Shown here: piece by piece, positions 16,828 through 28,697 of the stretch
Layout: each line of letters starts with the position of its first letter
Position numbering within the stretch: position 1 is the first letter of the stretch
From: Legionella sp. W10-070
GTDB lineage: Bacteria; Pseudomonadota; Gammaproteobacteria; Legionellales; Legionellaceae
Reading direction: 5' to 3'
Assembly (NCBI RefSeq): GCF_900640175.1
Contig: NZ_CAAAJC010000025.1
Coordinates: 1-37,412, forward strand
DNA: 37,412 bases
The notes under the pieces: generated by a model
Seen by the model: only the letters and a program-made list of their open reading frames with translations
What the model was told of the DNA's origin: nothing
The model's database searches: none
Position numbers and translations under genes: made by a program

Positions 16828-17808
16828 TTATGGGCTGTTTATGAGTTGATTGTCGGTATTTGTTGGAAGAGATTCTTTTATTTTGATTAAATTTTCTAAT
16901 AAATTGTTTATCTCTTTAGTTATATTTTCCCTTCTTCTTCGGTAATAAAAATCATATCTATGACATGTATTAGTCCAAAGGTCGGGATGGATGTTATTTA
17001 AAAAGAAGGCATCTGCCAGTTTTTCCCTATAGCCAGGTGAGATAGAAAACAGTTTTAAAATAGGGTAATGAAAATCTTCTGGTTTAATCAGCGGGTTTAA
17101 AGAGACAATGATGATAAAGGGCAATTTTGATTGATATTTATTTTTCTGTTCTACTAATGATTGAATAAAACGATTGCTTTCTGAAGCTTCTATAGTAAAA
17201 ATCAATAGGACATGATTATAAATGGGTGAAGAACACTTGGCATCTGAATCCATGCTGTTGAAAATATAGTTAACAATTTTATTAGAAGACCAGCAGGAAG
17301 AGCCATCCCTTTTTTGATGAAAATAATCAGTAGGATGATTGTAGCAGGTGACACTATGTATTCGCGAAGAAATAAAGCTCCCTCCCCAATTACCCAGTTG
17401 CTGGGCTAAATAAGCCTTTTCTTCATCTGATTGCAACGAATTATCAAAATAAATTTTAAAACTAAAGGTATTGGAATGAGTAATCAGTTGTTCTTTTATG
17501 ATGATGACTTGCGCTTTTAAATTAGAAACAAAAAAACGTGCATAGTTATTATCATTTTGCGAAATTGCTTTTATTTTTTTATAAGTGTTAAAAAAAATAT
17601 CTTTCCGTTGGTAATACTTCTTTCCTGCTGTGGTACAGGTTGTGGCACGTTGCATCTCTGCAGAGACTAATCTCAAAGTATTAATTTCTTCATCTTTTTG
17701 TAGGTATTCGAGAATGTTAAGCCAACATTCTCGAGGCAGATAATCATCTGGCTTATTGAAAGAATCATCGTTTTTAAAAAATTTCGTCAAAAGGCTTCTG
17801 ATATACAT
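16828..17808 (-). CDS. F-box domain protein, candidate host ubiquitin-ligase adaptor
   Basis: 326 residues. Residues 23-56 match the F-box: YLPRECWLNILEYL, then INTLRLVSAEMQRAT, with the LPxE start, central Ile-Leu-x-x-Leu and late LRLVS. In eukaryotes this domain docks Skp1 and brings substrates to the SCF ubiquitin ligase. Bacteria lack SCF, so an F-box here implies action inside a host. Legionella F-box effectors such as LegU1 and AnkB provide precedent. The C-terminal 250 residues, presumably substrate-binding, show no known repeat; there are several Cys and aromatic clusters and a basic patch DFYYRRRREN near the end. No signal peptide. Transcribed divergently from the TPR gene across a 250-bp gap. 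Confidence 0.8.
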   Translation of the reverse strand: MYIRSLLTKFFKNDDSFNKPDDYLPRECWLNILEYLQKDEEINTLRLVSAEMQRATTCTTAGKKYYQRKDIFFNTYKKIKAISQNDNNYARFFVSNLKAQVIIIKEQLITHSNTFSFKIYFDNSLQSDEEKAYLAQQLGNWGGSFISSRIHSVTCYNHPTDYFHQKRDGSSCWSSNKIVNYIFNSMDSDAKCSSPIYNHVLLIFTIEASESNRFIQSLVEQKNKYQSKLPFIIIVSLNPLIKPEDFHYPILKLFSISPGYREKLADAFFLNNIHPDLWTNTCHRYDFYYRRRRENITKEINNLLENLIKIKESLPTNTDNQLINSP

Positions 17809-18060
17809 AATACCATTCGTTAATTAACCATAAAGCTTCATAATAATAGGCTTGGGGATTCTATTGCAAAAAAAGAAAGCTTCATTTTATTCACTACCAG
17901 AAAAAATCGATAGCGTAGGTGGAACAAAGAAATACCAATACAAAAATAATCTCCACACATCCAGGTTATGACAAGGACTTGTCTCTGAAATCTTATACAA
18001 ATAAGCTACCTCATGTGATAAAATTATGAGCATCTTTAATGTTAATAAGTATAATTGAGC

Positions 18061-19200
18061 ATGTTTAATTCGTTTCACATCGATGGAGTAAAAGCATTTG
18101 ATGAAAATAATTATGCAATAGCTAAAGATTTCTTTCTTCAAGCAATTGCTGTAAATCCAGAAGTAGCAGAAAGCTCTCTTTATTTAGGGAAATGTTTCTT
18201 TTTTTGTGATGAAAAACAACAAGCCATTTCTCCTTTAAAAAAATTCATTGAATTAAGACAAAGTAATTCAGATGAAGTAGCCCATGTTTCTTATGCATTC
18301 GATTTATTAGGTCAATGTTATGAAGCGGAAAAGAAGGACACTGCTGCATTAAGATGTTACGAGACGGCAACCAAAATTTATCCGTCTGGTGCTTCTGCCT
18401 GGAACAATATGGGCTTGTTTTATATAAAATCTGCTCTGCATTATCTTGAAACAGACCTGGCAAACAGCGCTAAGCTGTTTAAAGGCGCGTTGGCTTTTAT
18501 CAAAAAAGCCTTGGAAATATGTAGTGAAAACCCTGTGTTTTTACAAAGTGCAGCCAGTTGGTATGAACAATACATTGAAGTTCTGGAAAGAGTCATTGAA
18601 GACGAAGATGCTGTACAGAAGAATATAGCAAGCAATTTTAATTATGCAATACAATATTACCGAAAAGCATTATTAATATGTTATGCAGAAGACTTAGCAT
18701 TAAGAAATATTATTTTATCTAACCTTACAGAATGTTTGGCGCAATATGGTCATCATTTGTATAAAAATAAAGACTATAAAAAAGCGCAAGAAACTTATTT
18801 GGAAGCAATGCATCTTGATCCAGAGCATCTTATTGTCATTAATCAATTGGGCATGTCTCTTTTTAAGCAGGATTGCTTCCCTGAAGCAAGAAAGCACTTC
18901 TCGTCCATCCTGAAAAAAACAGAAGACAAACAAGAAATTGCGGATGCCTGGTTAAATATTGCTTGTACTTATAGATTAGAGAAAAAGTGGGATAACGCTG
19001 AAGAAGCACTTAGCCAAGCCAGGCAATTCGCACCTGAGGACGCTTCTATTGCCGAGGAAGGAATGAAGTTGACTGAATCAAAATTGGCGGCTCTTCTTGT
19101 ATCTACACCTCAAATATTATTTGGCAGCTCAAATCCTGATTCTCAAGGTGCTGGAAGTAAAACAGTTCAAGAGTCAAGTTTCCAGTTTGAGTTTAACTAA
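18061..19200 (+). CDS. TPR-repeat protein
   Basis: About 379 residues made almost wholly of tetratricopeptide repeats, for example FDENNYAIAKDFFLQAIAVNP, ALRCYETATKIYPSGASAWNNMG, and DYKKAQETYLEAMHLDPEH. TPRs are helical hairpins for protein-protein contacts. No signal peptide or membrane segment is seen. The Ser/Gly-rich tail ends SSFQFEFN, ending in hydrophobic and acidic residues. It could be a cytosolic scaffold, a chaperone-like protein or a secreted protein; I cannot decide. I chose ATG 18061 over TTG 18055. It converges on gyrB. Confidence 0.85.
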   Translation: MFNSFHIDGVKAFDENNYAIAKDFFLQAIAVNPEVAESSLYLGKCFFFCDEKQQAISPLKKFIELRQSNSDEVAHVSYAFDLLGQCYEAEKKDTAALRCYETATKIYPSGASAWNNMGLFYIKSALHYLETDLANSAKLFKGALAFIKKALEICSENPVFLQSAASWYEQYIEVLERVIEDEDAVQKNIASNFNYAIQYYRKALLICYAEDLALRNIILSNLTECLAQYGHHLYKNKDYKKAQETYLEAMHLDPEHLIVINQLGMSLFKQDCFPEARKHFSSILKKTEDKQEIADAWLNIACTYRLEKKWDNAEEALSQARQFAPEDASIAEEGMKLTESKLAALLVSTPQILFGSSNPDSQGAGSKTVQESSFQFEFN

Positions 19201-19389
19201 AATTTTCTGAAGCCTATTTAGTTCATTACCAGTTTGGGCTGGATATGCGGTAAAACCCTAAATATGTTTAACCTAATGGAAAAATGGGGCTCAGTTCGCA
19301 TTTGCCCCGTTTCTGTAATGTCACCTATAATGAGAGTCATTAAACCCCCTGCGGATTTTAATCCGAAATAGGCCAGAAGCCGATGCGTG

Positions 19390-19420
19390 CTGCTTCTATT
19401 CTTTTGAGAGATAGAAGCAG
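19390..19420 (-). terminator. Hairpin downstream of gyrB
   Basis: A perfect 10-bp stem, CTGCTTCTAT (19390-19399) with ATAGAAGCAG (19411-19420), lies 8 bp after the gyrB stop on the minus strand. There is no T-tract after it, so it may stabilise the transcript or act as a weak terminator. Confidence 0.5.
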
Positions 19421-19427
19421 GAATCGC

Positions 19428-22210
<2,783 letters not shown>

Positions 22211-22534
22211 TCATGCTAAGGATTTTTCAGGAATGCCCAATAAATCGTTTATTATATTGAGGCAGATCTCTTCATAATCTTCTTCCATACCATGGTTTTC
22301 TTTTTAATCGTTTGCATTATTTGGATTGAATATTTTATATCTTCTGGTAATTCATTATTAGGCGAGTCTTCACCTGGCCATGATGCATCACGAGTTTCTT
22401 TGTTTGGCCAACGAGAGTAAGCAACCCATAGACCATCATCTCCTTTATGTAAACAAGAACCAATTGCACCACGGGTATTGATATAGTTCTTCTTGAGCAG
22501 GTTTTAATTTAAATTTATAGATAACAGCAAACAT
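22211..22534 (-). pseudogene. ABM-like small protein, broken by deletion and frameshifts
   Basis: The start MFAVIYKFKLKPAQEEL and the middle RGAIGSCLHKGDDGLWVAYSRW, then EDSPNNELPEDIKYSIQIMQ, and the end EEDYEEICLNIINDLLGIPE all read clearly but in three different frames. The fold resembles the antibiotic-biosynthesis-monooxygenase-like ferredoxin fold. A stretch between EEL and RGAIG is missing. It cannot make the original protein. It is adjacent to another decayed gene on the opposite strand. Confidence 0.7.
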
Positions 22535-22645
22535 TGTAATTACTCCATTTGAGATCACCGAATCTAAAGACTTGCTAAGACCGTGATAAACTATCAAATG
22601 CCTACTTGTAGGCAAAGCAATAATTATGCAGGAGAAGTTATAAGC

Positions 22646-23088
22646 ATGAAGTCGCACAGGAATGTTTCGGTAAAGAAAGTTTCCGAGGCAACGGACATTC
22701 AACGTTGCCTTGCCATCCGGTATCAAGTATTTGTGGAAGGGCAAAATGTCCCTATTGATCAAGAGTCTGATGGACTTGACTCAAGCAGTGAACATTACCT
22801 CTTGTTTGTCAATCAACTGCCTGTGGGCACTGCACGGGTTCGCTACATTGATGATTTTGCTAAAATTGAGCGTGTATCTGTGTTAGAGACTTACCAAGGT
22901 CAGAGGCTAGGTCATGTGTTGATGCACTTTATAATAGAGGATATGCAACGAAATCATCAGGTTAAAAAAGCGAAGCTTGGGGCCCAATCCTATGCTATTC
23001 CATTTTATGAAAATTAGGATTTGTGGTTTGTAGTGAAGAATACCTGGATGCGGGAATTCCGCATAAAGATATGCAGCTTAAGTTTTAA
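22646..23088 (+). pseudogene. GNAT acetyltransferase with a late frameshift
   Basis: Start ATG 22646 follows GGAGAAG at good distance. The frame gives about 124 residues of a GNAT N-acetyltransferase (CoA-dependent acyl transfer). RYQVFVEGQNVP is typical of the ElaA/GNAT start, and IERVSVLETYQGQRLGHVLM is the acetyl-CoA-binding motif A. At AIPFYEN it stops. If one A is restored in the A-run, the text continues LGFVVCSEEYLDAGIPHKDM, the usual GNAT ending, to 23088. So it is one base from intact: a recent mutation or an assembly error. The shortened protein keeps motif A but lacks the last strand. Confidence 0.8.
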
Positions 23089-23175
23089 ATTTAAAAAATC
23101 GCCTGCCTATGGTAATTAATGCCGCAAGCTGGCGATTAATTATTCGTTGCTTTTCCTCCGATGCCTTTACCCTGC

Positions 23176-23655
23176 TCATGTCTTTTTTCCATGACAATTT
23201 TTAAATTTACGTTGGCTACCGCAAGGGCAATTGATGGTGCGGGAAATCATTTGTTCAGTGGAGACTGTTGGCAGGTGTGTACCGCCAACATAATACCACT
23301 GTCCCTCCTCACGCATAAACCTGGATTTTTCGTGTAGCGATTTTAAACGAGAACCATCCACAAAACTGGCTTCAAATTCCACATAACCCGTGGTTGAATT
23401 TTTAATGTCTGATTTAAGTACATGGAGCTTAATCCAATGGACTCTCTTCGCCCACCGTTTTGCCTCTGTTTCTTGAAAACCAATCAAGGCGCCATGGCGC
23501 ATGGTCTCTTTAATATAATCAATATTAGCCATTGCATAAGCTGTATAGCGAGAACGCATGAGTGCCTCTGGCGTTTCTGGTGTTTGTTTACCTGTGATGA
23601 AAGGTTCGCAGCAGGATAAATAGCTTTTTTGAGAATCGCAGGGACAATTAACCAT
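23176..23655 (-). CDS. YchJ-family (UPF0225) SEC-C motif protein
   Basis: 159 residues with two SEC-C zinc-binding motifs, one at each end: NCPCDSQKSYLSCCEPF at the N-terminus and NCPCGSQRKFKNCHGKK at the C-terminus. They flank a central NTF2-like domain (ALMRSRYTAYAMANIDYI, GYVEFEASFVDG). This is the standard layout and length of YchJ. The biochemical function is not established; the Cys clusters likely bind zinc. I chose ATG 23655 because GAGGT precedes it; an upstream ATG at 23667 overlaps that site. The gene appears intact, an ordinary chromosomal gene among decayed neighbours. Confidence 0.92.
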   Translation of the reverse strand: MVNCPCDSQKSYLSCCEPFITGKQTPETPEALMRSRYTAYAMANIDYIKETMRHGALIGFQETEAKRWAKRVHWIKLHVLKSDIKNSTTGYVEFEASFVDGSRLKSLHEKSRFMREEGQWYYVGGTHLPTVSTEQMISRTINCPCGSQRKFKNCHGKKT

Positions 23656-23731
23656 AAGGTACCTCATTCATTTTATGTCTCCTGCTGTCCCCATTTATTT
23701 GCGTAACCTGGTAGATTAGCCTATCACTTCA

Positions 23732-24580
23732 TTATTTTAAAAATAACCAACACTCGGTTATTAATTCTGTTTCAGCAACCTCATGATCAAAATTATAATA
23801 ACAAAAAATACAGGGCAAATCCCCCAGCTCTTCACCTGATTCTGGTAACCAATCACGATACAATCCATATACGGTATCACCCATATTGTTACGCGAACCC
23901 TTGTGTACAGCTACTGCATAACGACCCGCCGGCAACCGTTTTTCAATAATCTCACCTTCAAGCTGCAATTGTTCGGGTACCGTGATGCCCAGATCATAAC
24001 GAAACTCTGCTGCCGGTGTGGTTTGGGGATCATCATATCCAAATCCAAAAGCGTCTCCAGCTTTGGGTTTCAGGCTAATAGTTTGAGCTTTAGCCCAGCG
24101 AATCAATCGATTAACGCTATCTCCTAATTTATGAGGATCGCCACGGTGTTCCACTACAGCTAAACGTCTTGCGTTCATTTGTTTGATAGTTACATTCATT
24201 GCCATTTCACCTTGTTTAGGCAAACAATACGGCGGTTTTTCCCAGACTTGCCAGCTTGACTGCGCTCTAAACTCACTTGGAGTAAGATTACAAGTTTGTT
24301 TAAATGCTCGTGTAAATGATTCATGAGATTCAAATCCCGCATTGATTGCAATTTCAATGATTGATTTTTCTTTATCAACAATTAATTGATGAGCGGCTCT
24401 TTTTAGACGCAGCCAACGAATATATTGTTGCAGAGATAAACCAGTAAACGCCGTAAATAAGCGATGAAAATGATATTTTGAAAAGCACGCAATATCGCTC
24501 AATTGGTTTAAAGTAAGTTTGTCGTCAAGATGCTTGCCGATAAACCCGATTACTTTTTTTAATTGACGCTCGTAATTCAT
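23732..24580 (-). CDS. AraC-family regulator with GyrI-like effector domain
   Basis: 282 residues from ATG 24580 (a TTG at 24595 is in frame). The N-terminal 105 residues hold the paired helix-turn-helix of the AraC family: LNQLSDIACFSKYHFHRLF and IIEIAINAGFESHESFTRAF, then TPSEFR. The rest (about 130-282) is a GyrI-like/SOUL ligand-binding domain, with RRLAVVEHRGDP at its start and RLPAGRYAVAVHKGS. Proteins of this MarA/Rob-like layout bind small hydrophobic ligands and turn on efflux or stress genes. Targets are unknown here; no adjacent efflux gene is visible. Intact. Confidence 0.92.
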   Translation of the reverse strand: MNYERQLKKVIGFIGKHLDDKLTLNQLSDIACFSKYHFHRLFTAFTGLSLQQYIRWLRLKRAAHQLIVDKEKSIIEIAINAGFESHESFTRAFKQTCNLTPSEFRAQSSWQVWEKPPYCLPKQGEMAMNVTIKQMNARRLAVVEHRGDPHKLGDSVNRLIRWAKAQTISLKPKAGDAFGFGYDDPQTTPAAEFRYDLGITVPEQLQLEGEIIEKRLPAGRYAVAVHKGSRNNMGDTVYGLYRDWLPESGEELGDLPCIFCYYNFDHEVAETELITECWLFLK

Positions 24581-24774
24581 ACTTTTCTCACTCAAATCAT
24601 CGCTTCGTTTACAGGAATAAGGTTACTGCGATCCTGAATGGGTTGTTTGACCATTATTGCTGAAATTAGCATAAAATTAAGTCTATTGTTATTCTGGAGA
24701 AATGACTGTTGAGACTCAAAGAGAGGCTTGGATAGTCTTTAACAAGTTATTGCGCTTATTCTGATATTTTATTT

Positions 24775-25833
24775 TTACTGATTAGTATTATTAACCATCT
24801 GTAACACTCGATTAACAAAACTTAATTTTTCATCCGTATATTTTTCACGGTCATATAAGTGCTCTTGAGCTAATGTTACCTTTAATTGCTCATATTCTTT
24901 TGCGATGTCTCTATGTGAGCGTAAATAATCCCTGAAAATCAGCTTATTACACCAATGCGCTGAGTCATGTTCAAATATATGAACATGATGCGTTCTTTTC
25001 TCACCATATGGCGGCATCCCCTTAACAAAAAACATTCGTTTTGGATCAGGGTTATTATCCCAATATTCATACCCAAGCTTCTGCAGAATGGGCACTGCGA
25101 TAAGCTTCATAATTTCTAATGACTGCACTGCAATTTGAATATCCAGGATAGGTTTTGCTGATAAACCTGAAATGGCAGTACTGCCGACATGTTGGATGTC
25201 AATAATTGTATTAGCAGGAAAAACTGATTTTAGCTTGTCTATTTCAGACTGTGCTAATTTAGGCCAATCTGAATTATACGGTACGATATCAACGTAATCT
25301 TTTTTCAAAATATCAGAATTATCTCTTAGGTAATCCTCTGAAGTCATTGCCCAATGCTCATGCCCACGCCACTCACCATTTATTTTTAAATAACGAGGAG
25401 AGAACCCTTCATAACGAAAACCGTTGTTTTTTACTAATTGAATAGAGCCCGTATTTTCTGGCTGTATATTAGCCTCTAGCCGATGTAAGGCTAGCTCTTC
25501 AAATATTCTTTTCTGTACTAACTTAAGTCCGGCGCTCATATAGCCTTTGCCTGTATAATCGTTGATCCCGTAAAAGCCTATAAACGCATTTTGAAATGCG
25601 CCTTGCACAATTTCACTGACATTGAATACACCAACAATAGTGCCTGACTCATCACAGGTTAGATAACTTTTCTGATTTGCTTGCTGGAGCCGCTGCCAAT
25701 ATTCATCAAATTCTTGCGAAGTCAGTGGAGGTGTAACCCATGGATGGTGCAAAGATTGACTGTTTAGCATTGCCTTTAGAAATGCTTCTTTATCTTCAAG
25801 CGTTAGCTCGCGGATAGTAATATTTTTCATCAT
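24775..25833 (-). CDS. Fusion: GNAT acetyltransferase then GrpB-like domain
   Basis: 352 residues. Residues 1-165 are a RimJ/RimL-type GNAT acetyltransferase, with acetyl-CoA-site region YTGKGYMSAGLKLVQ and RLEANIQPENTGSIQLVKNNGF. Residues 175-345 are a GrpB family domain (nucleotidyltransferase-like fold), with VDIVPYNSDWPKLAQSE, IDIQHVGSTAISGLSAKPI and KLIFRDYLRSHRD. Each domain is usually a separate protein. GrpB-type domains are often found with CoA metabolism or acetyltransferases, but their reaction is not clear. It lies 9 bp from the decayed phosphotransferase gene and near a second protein with the same two domain types in reverse order. Intact frame. Confidence 0.88.
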   Translation of the reverse strand: MMKNITIRELTLEDKEAFLKAMLNSQSLHHPWVTPPLTSQEFDEYWQRLQQANQKSYLTCDESGTIVGVFNVSEIVQGAFQNAFIGFYGINDYTGKGYMSAGLKLVQKRIFEELALHRLEANIQPENTGSIQLVKNNGFRYEGFSPRYLKINGEWRGHEHWAMTSEDYLRDNSDILKKDYVDIVPYNSDWPKLAQSEIDKLKSVFPANTIIDIQHVGSTAISGLSAKPILDIQIAVQSLEIMKLIAVPILQKLGYEYWDNNPDPKRMFFVKGMPPYGEKRTHHVHIFEHDSAHWCNKLIFRDYLRSHRDIAKEYEQLKVTLAQEHLYDREKYTDEKLSFVNRVLQMVNNTNQ

Positions 25834-25842
25834 GGTTTTCTG

Positions 25843-26573
25843 TTATTCATTAATAAGCTCAGCCAATTTTATAGCCCAGCTCGGATCACCATTATCCTCA
25901 GTAAGCCAAGCTGCCATCAAAATTAATCGCACAAATAGCCAGTCTTTAATACGCTGGGCATCAAGCCCTGATTTTTGTGCAAGCAGCTCAAGACGTTTCG
26001 CAAATACATTTTTCACATCCTTTGTAGATGTAAGCTCACTAATGTACATAAAATCAAAAGCTGCAATTTCAAATTCTGCCTCACCAACAACACCTTTAGG
26101 ATCAATAGATAACCATCCATTACCATGCTTTAAAATATTGTCATGATGTAAATCACCATGGAGAAAAATCAGTGGCTTTGGTGCATTGTCTCGACATAGC
26201 AGTCCATCACATAATTTGGGTTGTCTCGATATAATGATTTAAGCGTTATCCCTGGAATGGCTTGTTGTAATAATAACGCATTATACTTGCTGTTATAATC
26301 AATCAGCTTAATAGAACCTTGAAAGCCAAGACTGGTTAAAGCTCGTTTTTCATGGATAATACTCTGCCCATCATAGCTAATTTTTAAGACAACAGGCTCC
26401 TTGGTATTTAAAATTGCTTTGGCAACGTAATTAAAGGTCATGTTAGAAACAGGGGTTATCTCACTTAAGCTCCAATCGTTTGTAAGTGCTGTAACAATAG
26501 CAGGCAAATTAGCAATCCAATCTGTACCCTTTGAGCCATAAAGGTTTGCTATGTTTTGCCTTAGTGTTTTCAT
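25843..26573 (-). pseudogene. Aminoglycoside (streptomycin) phosphotransferase-like gene, broken
   Basis: The N-terminal part (ATG 26573) reads as an APH kinase N-lobe, with PVVLKISYDGQSIIHEKRA including the ATP-binding Lys and the helix Glu, and stops after VETMHQSH. Beyond a frameshift, another frame continues with LHGDLHHDNIL (26138-26160), the catalytic loop with Asp and Asn, then GWLSIDPKGVVGEAEFE holding the metal-binding Asp, to the end at 25843. The linker between lobes looks shortened, so a deletion probably accompanies the frameshift. Intact relatives phosphorylate aminoglycosides. As it stands it should be inactive. Confidence 0.85.
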
Positions 26574-26783
26574 CAAATAAACCTTTTACAAAGCAGAAAT
26601 TAAAAGTGAGCTATGAAATCGCAAAACGATAGCTCTGGCATCCAAATTTGCAGTTTATGTCATAGATTTTTAATGTTGAGCTCCTGCCAACAAGGAGCGC
26701 TGCTTTTATAGCGGTGTTTATCAGGTACTGCTAAATGAGGATTATTCAACGATGCGATAAACACAGACATTTGGATAGCTTCA

Positions 26784-28190
26784 TTAAGTGCTCCTAATAA
26801 TCCCCCGCATTTTGGCAGAAGCGACTTGCCTTGGTTTGTATTCACGAAAATAACCACATTCTTTGTATCCTAGCTGTTGATAGAGAGGATAGCCGTTGCT
26901 CGAGGCCTGTAAAACAGCAATATGATAGCCGAGATCTTTTGCCCGCTTTAATCGATACTCTTGCATGGCTCTACCATAACCTTTTCTGCGTTCAGAAGGA
27001 ACTGTCGATAACCAATGTAACCCTGCCACTTGTGCAAAATAGCAGGATAAGCCCCTTACAACGGGCTTTCCATCAACATATCCGACATAATATTCAATCG
27101 GATCATCATCGGTTAAAACGGAAGCAACCCACGAAAAATAAGTTTTGAAAGCAGATTTGTCATTAGCTAGTACTAATGCAAAATCGTGTAATGTTTTCTC
27201 ATCGGTTGCACGAATAATATTTAGCTTCGGTATGGGAAAAACCTCACCATCCCAGGTATCTAAATCAAAATACATGGCACAATTATTTTCTGTATTTTCG
27301 TAACCATTATTTTCTAAATGCGTCGGTAAATCATCTGGTTGATCATGAGGACTAATCCACCATGAAAATGGACTATTTTTCTGGTTGAAGTAATCCGTTA
27401 GTTCTGAAATTTTTTCCTCAGCATTTACTGAAGAAAAATCAGCGTCTACTACATAATTAAAGGTGTCATCTGCTAACCTTGAATTCACTAGAGTAGATCC
27501 TGGTACTCTGACTAATTCAACCTGATTTAAGTATTGAGCAAAATGTGTCATATGGACATTTAGATTGGCTTCCATAGCTTTGACTAGCTTTTCATGAGGC
27601 CAGTCTTTAGCCATAGGCCCTGTGTTTTGCGGTAGATAATCTTTCTTTCTTCCCACCCATAGCTTTGCTTTAGCATCAATCTTTTGAACTAATTTGTCTT
27701 TTCCAGAAACATAAGAGTAGATATCATCTACAAATTGAGCAGCTAACTGAATTTTAAGCTGTGCATAATCATGAGCCATATCAGGATGTTGAATAACATA
27801 GTCCCTGAAGTTTACATGACGATTGATCTGAGGACTGCCTCTTTCATGCAAATGCAAATGAAAACGGATTGCTGGAGCCTGACGTTTTGTAAAAAAGCTC
27901 ACATGAGGAATAATTTGCCGCCGAACAGGATCATAACTTAAATGCGTTAGTTTTTCCGATATAAATTGAATATCGTCCAAGTTATCAAGTACTAACATCA
28001 TATCAATGGCAGGCTTTGCTGGCATATCAGGAATACTGGTACTGCCGATGTGATAAATTTCTTCAATGCATTCGCCTAAAGCTTTTTGAATACGATTAGC
28101 TTCGTTTTTAAATATCTCAGGCCAATGTTTGTCATAAGGAACGATTTCTACCTTTTGTGAGCTGGCTGTTTTTATTTGGTTCCCGTTCAT
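26784..28190 (-). CDS. Fusion: GrpB-like domain then GNAT acetyltransferase
   Basis: 468 residues from ATG 28190 (the open frame extends to 28298 with a non-conserved lead). Residues 10-180 are a GrpB domain: VEIVPYDKHWPEIFKNEA, EEIYHIGSTSIPDMPAKPA and HVNFRDYVIQHPDMA. Residues 210-450 hold a GNAT domain: GYVDGKPVVRGLSCYFAQ, WLSTVPSERRKGYGRAMQ (acetyl-CoA motif R-R-x-G-x-G/A) and YPLYQQLGYKECG. The order is opposite to the neighbouring 24775-25833 fusion. Substrate unknown; such GNATs may acetylate small molecules or antibiotics. The last dozen residues (VASAKMRGIIRST) do not look like the family end and may come from a late frameshift. Confidence 0.87.
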   Translation of the reverse strand: MNGNQIKTASSQKVEIVPYDKHWPEIFKNEANRIQKALGECIEEIYHIGSTSIPDMPAKPAIDMMLVLDNLDDIQFISEKLTHLSYDPVRRQIIPHVSFFTKRQAPAIRFHLHLHERGSPQINRHVNFRDYVIQHPDMAHDYAQLKIQLAAQFVDDIYSYVSGKDKLVQKIDAKAKLWVGRKKDYLPQNTGPMAKDWPHEKLVKAMEANLNVHMTHFAQYLNQVELVRVPGSTLVNSRLADDTFNYVVDADFSSVNAEEKISELTDYFNQKNSPFSWWISPHDQPDDLPTHLENNGYENTENNCAMYFDLDTWDGEVFPIPKLNIIRATDEKTLHDFALVLANDKSAFKTYFSWVASVLTDDDPIEYYVGYVDGKPVVRGLSCYFAQVAGLHWLSTVPSERRKGYGRAMQEYRLKRAKDLGYHIAVLQASSNGYPLYQQLGYKECGYFREYKPRQVASAKMRGIIRST

Positions 28191-28424
28191 GGCAATTTTC
28201 CAATTGATATAACAACAATTTACAATTTGATTGCCCGAGTTGCTATCATTGTTGGCATATTTCTCAATTAAAAATCGTGGATGGGTGTTCCTCTTCATAA
28301 AACCCAGCCTTGGTGAAACGAAGTGGAATCCGGGTTCCGCTGGCCAACCATGCCCGTTTGTGCTTTACAAGCCAGGCAGTAGATAATTTAATTGAATTCT
28401 GGATTATTTATCCAATCTCGCTTG

Positions 28425-28697
28425 CTAAAATTTCCCATTAGCCCAGCCCCACATAACGTTTACCCAATCGTGATTAAAAGGATCCTCACAGTGATTAGAA
28501 CTGTTGTCTTTTGAGTGAGTTGATCTAATATCGTCATAGAGAAGCTCTTCTGGTGCTTTGGTAAAGAAACTATCAAATGAAAGACAACGATTGATTTGCC
28601 TGGATTTTTCTTTTTTTAATTCTGATTTTCTTGAGTGTCGATTGATAATTGGAGTATCAGCTTTTTGATTCTTATCAAGGAAACGGTTTGATCGCAT
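28425..28697 (-). CDS. Hypothetical charged protein, possibly the 3' part of a split gene
   Basis: 90 residues, basic N-terminal half (NRHSRKSELKKEKSRQINR) and an acidic, Asn/His-rich end with WVNVMWGWANGKF. No family recognised. Its ATG directly follows the TAA of the next gene upstream (28698-28700) and is in the same frame, so the two may be one gene cut by a nonsense codon, or a coupled pair. No ribosome site is visible before it, which favours the first reading. Confidence 0.4.
   Translation of the reverse strand: MRSNRFLDKNQKADTPIINRHSRKSELKKEKSRQINRCLSFDSFFTKAPEELLYDDIRSTHSKDNSSNHCEDPFNHDWVNVMWGWANGKF

Noticed and set aside
17887-18141. Minus-strand frame between the F-box and TPR genes
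   Set aside because: It overlaps the start of the TPR gene, has no motif, and lies in the divergent promoter region.
19271-19311. Terminator between the TPR gene and gyrB (GGGGC...GCCCC)
   Set aside because: The stem is short with a long loop and only a short T-run; too weak to list as a feature.
26660-26857. 65-residue minus-strand frame after the GrpB-GNAT gene
   Set aside because: Overlaps the end of that gene in another frame; nothing recognisable.
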